A DNA stretch of 6,257 bases from NCBI GenBank assembly GCA_002771395.1, contig PCSS01000272.1, positions 1 through 6,257 on the forward strand, read 5' to 3'. Of the stretch, positions 1 through 5,800 are shown in pieces. A model generated the notes under the pieces. The model did no database searches. It had not been told where the DNA came from and saw nothing but the letters and a program-made list of their open reading frames with translations. The first letter of the stretch is position 1; every line of letters starts with the position of its first letter. The DNA comes from Bacteroidetes bacterium CG23_combo_of_CG06-09_8_20_14_all_32_9 (lineage in GTDB: Bacteria > Bacteroidota > Bacteroidia > Bacteroidales > GWA2-32-17). The position numbers were made by a program, and so were the translations under genes.

Positions 1-12
1 AATCCTCATTTA

Positions 13-20
13 CAACAGTA
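13..20 (-). promoter_or_regulatory. Possible -7 promoter box for a leftward gene
   Basis: Read on the minus strand this is TACTGTTG, one mismatch from the Bacteroidota -7 consensus TAnnTTTG. It is followed by TAA and an ATG at 9-7. The arrangement copies the one before bamD, where TATCTTTG is followed by TAA and ATG; nine bases (CATTTACAA on the plus strand) are identical. A CTTG at 46-43, 22 bases upstream, could serve as the -33 element, although that spacing is slightly long. Only three codons of any gene would be in the window, so this is inference from the motif alone. Confidence 0.3.
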
Positions 21-142
21 AACTCCGGCTTTGAAAAATTCGCAAGCCTCGAAAAATCTAATTTTTAGAACCCCTCTTTATTATTTTTTTACCTTCTCAA
101 AATTGGCTAAAAAATCATAAGTGTAACAATTAACTTTCATAT

Positions 143-150
143 CAAAGCTA
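143..150 (-). promoter_or_regulatory. TAnnTTTG box pointing left
   Basis: On the minus strand this reads TAGCTTTG, an exact match to the Bacteroidota -7 consensus TAnnTTTG. It lies in non-coding sequence downstream of coaBC and could start a leftward transcript near base 135, with a leader of about 125 bases before the ATG at 9-7. No TTTG is seen at the expected -33 distance, so it may be a chance match in AT-rich DNA. Confidence 0.25.
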
Positions 151-224
151 ACCTTTCTATTTAAGCATTGAGTTCTGGTATCTTATATTGTTCTGAGGTT
201 TTGATATATTATTTTTTTCGACAC

Positions 225-242
225 AAAAATAATATTATTTTT
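225..242. repeat. 18-bp perfect AT palindrome, possible weak terminator
   Basis: The nine bases AAAAATAAT are followed directly by their reverse complement ATTATTTTT. It lies about 90 bp past the coaBC stop and could fold into an AU-only hairpin, possibly marking the transcript end. It has no G-C pairs and no clear run of U after the stem on the minus strand, so it does not meet the usual picture of an intrinsic terminator. Chance is a real alternative at this base composition. Confidence 0.25.
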
Positions 243-331
243 AATTTGATTTTCAACTTTCGCAATAACTTATTAATAAAGCATTATTAATATCTTACTA
301 CTTTTTAATTAGGTATTATTTTCGCATAATT

Positions 332-1534
332 TCAGGATAATAGTTTATACAACTCATTTACAATATCCTCAGCAACTTTTGATTTATGTTTTAACTCAAA
401 TTTACGAATATTATTGTTATTGTCAATAAATGTAACTTTGTTTGTTTCGGTTTCAAAGCCTGCATTTTTATCATTTAAGGAATTTAATACTATCAGGTCT
501 AAATTTTTATTTTTAAGTTTTAATTTTGCGTTTTCTACCTCGTTATCTGTTTCAAGAGCAAAGCCAATAATTACCTGATGAGCTTTCTTTATTGAGCCTA
601 AATGAGCAGCAATATCACGTGTTGGTTCAAGTTGAATTGATGTAACATTTTGTGAATGTTTTATTTTAATTTCTGAAACTTTTACCGGGGTATAATCGGC
701 TACCGCTGCTGCCAGAATTGCAGCATCGGACATTGTAAACCACTTATTTGCAGCATCAAACATTTCGGCGGCAGAAACTACATTTATAATTTTTATTTGA
801 TTATGAACTTTGTTTGCAGTAACCGGTCCCGATATTAGAATTACTTCAGCTCCTTCTGATGCGAGGCAATTTGCAATGGAATAGCCCATTTTTCCTGAAG
901 AATGATTGCTTATAAAGCGAACAGGGTCAATAGCTTCTACGGTTGGCCCGGCAGTTACAATTACACGTTTACCTTTAAGTTTTTTTTTTAACCCGAAGAA
1001 ATGAATAATTTCGGAAACGATATTTTCGGGTTCTTCCATTCTTCCTTTGCCTTCCAAACCACTGGCAAGTTCGCCGAATGTGGGTTCTATCACAGAGTTT
1101 CCGAATGATTTAAGAATTTGTAAATTCTGTTTGGTTGCCGGATGTGAAAACATATCTGCATCCATTGCCGGAGCAATAAAAACAGGACAGCGTGCCGATA
1201 AATAAGTTGTAAGTAAAAGATTGTCGCAAATACCGTGTGCCATTTTTGCTATTGTGTTTGCCGAGGCTGGTGCAATTAACATTATATCACCCCAAATGCC
1301 AAGTTCAACATGGCTGTTCCAACCGCCAGTTTGTAGTTGAAAAAAATCACACAAAACGGGATTTTTCGATAATGCAGAAAGTGTAATGGGAGTAATAAAT
1401 TCTTTTGCTGCCGGTGTTACCACTATTTTAATTTCGGCACCTTCTTTTATCAGGAGGCGTGTAAGTTGTGCTGCTTTGTAAGCGGCAATGCTACCGGTAA
1501 CTCCAAGAATAATATGTTTTCCCTGAAGAAGCAT
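332..1534 (-). CDS. coaBC: Bifunctional phosphopantothenoylcysteine decarboxylase / phosphopantothenate-cysteine ligase (CoaBC, Dfp)
   Basis: CoaBC joins cysteine to 4'-phosphopantothenate (CoaB half, CTP-dependent in bacteria) and decarboxylates the product to 4'-phosphopantetheine (CoaC half, FMN-dependent), in the cytoplasmic coenzyme A pathway. The 400-residue length is normal for the fused enzyme. Visible in the CoaC half: the GVTGSIAAYK flavin-binding start (11-20), the active-site His75 in NSHVELG, PASANT (89-94), the substrate clamp PAMDADM (122-128) and the flap GELASGLEGKGRM (154-166). A short lysine-rich linker (182-189) leads to the CoaB half with TAGPT.E.IDPVRFI.N.SSGKMG (194-217, Asn210), AAAVADY (275-281) and KIKH (290-293). 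Residue numbers match E. coli Dfp at His75 and Asn210, which supports the chosen start. Positions 125 and 158 are Asp and Ser, not the Asn and Cys of E. coli. The ATG overlaps the rpoZ stop by one base (TAATG), suggesting translational coupling as the last gene of the operon. Confidence 0.97.
   Translation of the reverse strand: MLLQGKHIILGVTGSIAAYKAAQLTRLLIKEGAEIKIVVTPAAKEFITPITLSALSKNPVLCDFFQLQTGGWNSHVELGIWGDIMLIAPASANTIAKMAHGICDNLLLTTYLSARCPVFIAPAMDADMFSHPATKQNLQILKSFGNSVIEPTFGELASGLEGKGRMEEPENIVSEIIHFFGLKKKLKGKRVIVTAGPTVEAIDPVRFISNHSSGKMGYSIANCLASEGAEVILISGPVTANKVHNQIKIINVVSAAEMFDAANKWFTMSDAAILAAAVADYTPVKVSEIKIKHSQNVTSIQLEPTRDIAAHLGSIKKAHQVIIGFALETDNEVENAKLKLKNKNLDLIVLNSLNDKNAGFETETNKVTFIDNNNNIRKFELKHKSKVAEDIVNELYKLLS
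980..989 (-). other. coaBC: A10 homopolymer at the CoaC/CoaB junction
   Basis: Ten consecutive T on the plus strand (ten A in the coaBC message) cover the last base of Leu182 and the codons for Lys183-Lys185, all AAA. They lie in the linker between the decarboxylase and ligase halves. Long A runs are known sites of polymerase slippage; whether this one slips cannot be told from the sequence. Confidence 0.85.
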
Positions 1535-1875
1535 TATTGCTTATCGGTTTGTTTATCAGATTGTTCGGGGTTACGGAAATATAATTTACCATCAATATAT
1601 TCTTGCAATGCTATTGATGTAGTTTTTGGAAGTTTTTCGTAGAAACGCGAAACTTCAATTTGTTCGCGGTTTTCAAAAACCTCTTCAAGGTTGTCGTTAT
1701 AAGACACAAATTCTTCTAATTTCTGGTCAAGTTCATTTTTAACTTCAAGTGAAATCTGATTTGAACGTTTTGCAATTACCATAACAGATTTATAAATATT
1801 GCCGGTTTGTTCTTCTAGTTTATTTATATCACGGGTAATTGTTGTAACTGAAGCGTTAACTCTTTTAATATCCAT
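1534..1875 (-). CDS. rpoZ: DNA-directed RNA polymerase subunit omega (Bacteroidota type, Rpb6 family)
   Basis: This 113-residue protein matches the omega/Rpb6-like protein that Bacteroidota encode next to coaBC. Omega binds the beta' subunit and helps RNA polymerase assembly and stability. The diagnostic segment is GNIYKSVMVIAKRSNQIS (25-42), corresponding to the omega core helices with the conserved basic and RxNQI positions. It is followed by SLEVKNEL and the acidic, helix-rich stretch EEFVSYNDNLEEVFENREQIE. The C-terminal part carries the conserved PKTTSIALQEYIDGKLYFRNPE. The last residues, DKQTDKQ, form a small repeat and look like an unstructured tail. The gene starts 11 bp after the bamD stop and its TAA overlaps the coaBC ATG, so all three are probably one transcript. 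Identification rests on recognition of the family pattern; E. coli RpoZ itself is only distantly similar. Confidence 0.92.
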   Translation of the reverse strand: MDIKRVNASVTTITRDINKLEEQTGNIYKSVMVIAKRSNQISLEVKNELDQKLEEFVSYNDNLEEVFENREQIEVSRFYEKLPKTTSIALQEYIDGKLYFRNPEQSDKQTDKQ

Positions 1876-1886
1876 ATATTGAAATT

Positions 1887-2684
1887 TTAATTTATTAAAT
1901 TCTTTGTTGCATCGTTAAAAATCTTTTCTGCTTCTTTAAGATACTTTGATTGAGGAAATTCAGCAATTAAAGTATAATATTCGTCAACGGTATCCTGATA
2001 GCGCATAGGTTTCTTTGAATTGATACTATTTTCGGCAAGAAGATACGATGATTTAAGTGTCAGGTACATAATATCTTCTCTGAATTGAGTGTCAGGAAAA
2101 TCGTTTATTCCGTCTTTTAAAGCGATTATTGCAGCTTTATAAGCGCCAATATCAAAATAAAGCTTAGCAGATTTGAATGATTTAATTTCGAGTTTATTGC
2201 GAAGGTCATCTATAATTTTATTACATTCGGTTACCCTGTTGCTTTTAGGGTATTTATTTAAAAACATCTGCATTTCTTCAATTGCTTTGTATGTGTATTC
2301 TTGGTCCAGACTGGGGTCAGGCGAATTTAAGAAACTGCAGTAAGCCGACATATAATCACATTCTTCGGAATGCGGGCTTAGAGGATAACGGTTTGAGAAA
2401 TTTTTAAAATAATAAGCAGCCAAAATATTTTCACCCTGATTATAATAACAATATGCCATATAAAACTGTATTTTTTCAGCTTTATCCGAACCTTTGTAAA
2501 TATTTTCCAATTCTTCAAATAATCCTACAGCACGATAATAATCTTTTTTCTCGTAATATTCCACTCCTTTTTCGTATTTAAGAGCATAGTCGGAACTTTT
2601 CAGGTATTTTTGATATTTACTGCATGATGCAAAAATAACTGATAATGAAATAAATATAATAAAATATGGTTTTTGGGAAAACAT
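1887..2684 (-). CDS. bamD: Outer membrane protein assembly factor BamD (lipoprotein, TPR repeats)
   Basis: BamD is the essential lipoprotein partner of BamA in the machine that folds beta-barrel proteins into the outer membrane; it sits on the periplasmic face. The 265 residues begin with a hydrophobic lipoprotein signal (about 5-20) ending in a lipobox, FAS followed by Cys21, the expected lipidation site. The residue after Cys is Ser, compatible with outer-membrane sorting. The mature part is a string of TPR-like helical pairs (roughly 33-66, 70-103, 115-155, 170-203 and 215-255). Characteristic elements are KKDYYRAVGLFEELENIYKG, YYFKNFSNRYPLSPHSEE, and the recurring Y/FP.S/T ends of repeats (NKYPKSNR, NDFPDTQ, AEFPQSKY). 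It is the first gene of the bamD-rpoZ-coaBC operon. The ATG gives the lipoprotein signal directly and lies three bases after a promoter-like TATCTTTG, so the transcript may be almost leaderless. Confidence 0.93.
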   Translation of the reverse strand: MFSQKPYFIIFISLSVIFASCSKYQKYLKSSDYALKYEKGVEYYEKKDYYRAVGLFEELENIYKGSDKAEKIQFYMAYCYYNQGENILAAYYFKNFSNRYPLSPHSEECDYMSAYCSFLNSPDPSLDQEYTYKAIEEMQMFLNKYPKSNRVTECNKIIDDLRNKLEIKSFKSAKLYFDIGAYKAAIIALKDGINDFPDTQFREDIMYLTLKSSYLLAENSINSKKPMRYQDTVDEYYTLIAEFPQSKYLKEAEKIFNDATKNLIN

Positions 2685-2687
2685 TTA

Positions 2688-2695
2688 CAAAGATA
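2688..2695 (-). promoter_or_regulatory. -7 promoter box of the bamD operon
   Basis: On the minus strand this reads TATCTTTG, an exact match to the Bacteroidota sigma-ABfr -7 consensus TAnnTTTG. Only three bases (TAA) separate it from the bamD ATG at 2684-2682. With transcription starting several bases past the box, the message would begin at or next to the start codon. The nearest upstream TTTG (2711-2708) is only 12 bases away, shorter than the roughly 19-21 expected for a -33 element, so the -33 part is not satisfied. Confidence 0.5.
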
Positions 2696-2737
2696 ATTAT
2701 TTTTAATCAAAAATTTTTTAATATTATAAATATTTCG

Positions 2738-2745
2738 TATCTTAC
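2738..2745 (+). promoter_or_regulatory. Weak candidate -7 box for the C25 protease gene
   Basis: TATCTTAC matches TAnnTTTG at all but two positions and lies 18 bases before the ATG at 2764. A T-rich stretch lies about 20 bases upstream, but no TTTG is present there. This is the best candidate I can see in the gap, not a strong one. Confidence 0.2.
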
Positions 2746-2763
2746 AACTTTTTAAAGTATAGT

Positions 2764-2820
2764 ATGCGAAAACAGTTAATTATTATATTGCTCCTGTTTA
2801 ACTCTTTTTCACTTTTTGCT
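2764..2820 (+). other. Signal peptide of the C25 protease
   Basis: Residues 1-19 have a short basic start (Arg2, Lys3), a core of Ile/Leu/Phe and a small residue, Ala19, before Gln20. This is a Sec signal typical of Bacteroidota exported proteins, where cleavage before Gln is common. There is no Cys at the cleavage site, so the product is not a lipoprotein. The signal directly follows the ATG at 2764, which fixes the start codon. Confidence 0.85.
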
Positions 2821-5800
2821 CAGACTTATGGCAATGAGTGGATTAACTACGGTCAAACATACTACAAAATTCCTGTTACTAAAGAAGGTATTTATAGAAT
2901 AACTTATCAGGCATTAGATAATGTCGGCTTTCCATTCAGTTCTATGTCTCCAAAGAGCATTCAGATTTTTTACCGTGGTCAGGAGCAATATATTTATATT
3001 CAGGGCGAAAACGATGAAATTTTCAATCCTGCCGATTTTATTGAGTTTTATGCAAAAGGCAATGACGGTTGGCTCGATTCTGCACTTTTTGAGCCTGCCA
3101 CCGTCATAACAAATCCATATTACAGCATGTACACCGACACAGCATATTATTTTCTTACTTGGGATATAACAAAGTTTGGCTTAAGAGTAACCGTTGAAAC
3201 CGACATTAACTTTACCGCACCTTCATCTCCACTTGCCACCCATTGCATGGTAGATGTGCTTTATCAGAATCCGCAATATTATTACAGTGCCGGCAACGGT
3301 CCCCGTTATTTATTAGGCGAAGGGTGGTTCGAATATTTTTTTCTCATAGGTACTACTATTATTAAACCTCTCGTTACACCCGGGTATGTAAGTGGAATAA
3401 CGCCATCAACAATAAATGTTTCTGTTGCAACAAATTCAAGTTTATCGCATCACTTAAATGTTTCGCTCGGTTCTGCAGTTTTTTTTGATACAATTTTTAG
3501 CGGATATACTGCTGTTAAAAAAACATATTCAACTTCGGTAAGTCTTTCACCAACTACAGATGTATCTTTCAGCAGCATTAACGATATTGATGCTGTAACT
3601 GATAATATGGAGGTTGCATATATTTTGCTTACCTACCCAAGAAATTTTGTTTTTACCGGGCTTTATCAGAAAAATTTCCGACTTCCCGACAGTAACGGCA
3701 ACAAATCCCTGTTAGAAATCAGCCAGTTTGGAAGCACAAATGCAGTATTGTGGGATATCACAAATTACCGCAGAATTCCCGTAGTTTATGATTCGGGAAA
3801 GCTAAAAGCAATTGTTCCAAACGGTGGTAACGAAAAAATATGTTACATATCTTCCACAGATTCTATTTTTCAGGTAAATTCATTACAAATGAAAACTTAT
3901 ACCAATTATCTGACCAATGGCTTTAATTCCGATTATATTATTATTACACATCCTTTGCTCTTTACCGGAGCCACGGCATACAGAGATTACAGAAACACCA
4001 CAGGATTTCATGCCTATTGCTACGATGTTGAACAACTTTACGACCAGTTTGCTTACGGCATAAAAAAACATCCGCTTGCTATTAAAAATTTTTTGAAGTA
4101 TATTACAACACATTACGATACGTTACCAAAATTTGTATTTCTGATTGGGAAAAACATTCATTCAGGAACCTGGTCATATGGGGAAAATTTCAGAAAGAAT
4201 ACTGCAAACTTCGCTTCTGCTCTTGTTCCATCTTATGGCAGCCCGTCGTCGGACAATTTTTTAACAACAAAAATTCTTACAAATAACGAAACTCAGGATA
4301 TTCCAATTGGCAGAATTGCAGCAACAACTAACGATGAAGTTGCAATGTACTTATCAAAAGTTATGGAACACGAGGGCATACTACAACCTGCCGAATGGAT
4401 GAAACACATAATTCATTTTGGCGGTGGAAGCAATACTGCTCAGCAAAACACTTTTGCAGGATACCTGAATGAATTTGCTGTAATTATTTCCGACACGCTT
4501 TTTGGCGGTTTTGTAAATACTTTTTTAAAAAACAGCAGTTTACCCATTCAGATTACTATTGCCGATACTATAACAAACATTATAAATAATGGGGTTTCGA
4601 TAATTAATTTTTTTGGACACAGTTATGCCGATGGTTTCGACATGAATATAGATGAACCCGATAATTATTTAAACCGGGGTAAATATCCGTTGCTTATTGC
4701 AAACTCTTGTCTTTTAGGCGATATTCATCTTCCGGCTCCAAAAAAGTTAAGCGAAAGATGGATATTTACATCACAGAAAGGTGCTATTGGTTTCATTGCT
4801 AACGTTGACCTTGGATACGACTGGTATTTATATTTATATACAAAAGAATTATATAAACAATTTACCTACAAAAACTACATGCAACCTATAGGCAAGTGTA
4901 TGTGCGATGGAAGTCAAAAAATAATTAACGATAACGGCAGTGTTTTGATAAATACATGTTTGGAATTTACTTTACACGGCGACCCTGCTGTAAGATTAAA
5001 ATGTTTTCCCTTGCCCGATTTAACAATTAACACAAGTTCAATTAGCTTTGTTCCTGGTATTGTTACTACCGAATCCGATTCGTGTTACATTAAAATTATA
5101 ATTACAAACATTGGTAAAGCCATTAACGACCCATTTTTAGTAAATGTTACCCGCACTTTTCCCAATGGTTCAACAGAAAATTACTTTAAATCTGTTTACG
5201 GATGTCATTTTAAAGATACAGTTTATGTGAAAGTTCCGGTTGATTTTGTAAACGGACCAGGTATAAATCATTTTTGTGTATTTGTTGACTCACAAGACTC
5301 AATTGCCGAAATAAGCGAAACCAATAACTCGGCATGTACCGACATAATAATTCGCTCAAACGACCTTATTCCCATATATCCTTATGAATATGCCATTTAT
5401 CCAAACAATACCGTAACACTTATGGCATCAACAGGTTATCCCTTTATCGGAACTCAAACTTATATTTTTGAAATTGATACTAACGACATTTTTGCCAGTA
5501 ACAGTCCATCAAAAGTTACCGGATACGTAACTCATTCAGGTGGAGTTGTTCCATGGTCGCCTTCGTTAACTCTTACCGACAGCAGGGTTTATTTCTGGAG
5601 AGTAAGTCCGGTACCCCAGGGAAGTGCAAATTATAACTGGAGAGAAAGTTCTTTCATTTATATTACAGGAAAAACAGGGTGGTCGCAGGCACATTTTTTT
5701 CAATATAAAAAAGACGGTTTTGAAAACATTATCTATAACCGCCCGAACAGAAAATTTGATTTTGTAACTGCTCCGGTAGAATTGTGGTGTCATGATATTG

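Larger units (their letters stand above)
1..331. other. AT-rich stretch with no recognisable complete gene
   Basis: No convincing gene was found on either strand. On the plus strand, bases 3-68 are open from the window edge to a TAG stop (22 codons including the stop). This could be the tail of a gene cut off by the edge, but the short peptide is not recognisable. On the minus strand an ATG at 9-7 leaves only three codons before the edge and could start a leftward gene; the promoter-like box next to it is listed separately. The rest is A/T-rich sequence with short inverted and direct repeats of the kind expected by chance at this composition. The stretch lies downstream of coaBC, so it should contain the 3' end of that operon's transcript. 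Confidence 0.6.
2685..2763. promoter_or_regulatory. Divergent intergenic region between bamD and the C25 protease gene
   Basis: These 79 bp must hold the start signals for both divergent genes. The sequence is almost entirely A and T, with few G/C bases. It contains the bamD -7 box listed separately. No purine-rich Shine-Dalgarno sequence is visible before either start codon, which is usual in Bacteroidota. The short distance makes overlapping promoters, and thus mutual influence, possible. Confidence 0.6.

Noticed and set aside
52..66. AAAAAT-CTA-ATTTTT hairpin as a terminator for a plus-strand gene ending at 68
   Set aside because: The stem is six A/T pairs only, overlaps the possible stop codon, and lacks a U run directly after the stem; too weak to call.
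270..292. Nine-base direct repeat TTATTAATA at 270-278 and 284-292
   Set aside because: A/T-only, only two copies, and easily expected by chance in this composition; no sign of an iteron array.
2921..3109. 62-codon plus-strand open frame
   Set aside because: It lies out of frame inside the C25 protease gene, whose translation shows clear family motifs here; the peptide looks like low-quality shadow sequence.
3883..4113. 76-codon minus-strand open frame
   Set aside because: Antisense to the C25 catalytic domain; no recognisable protein features.
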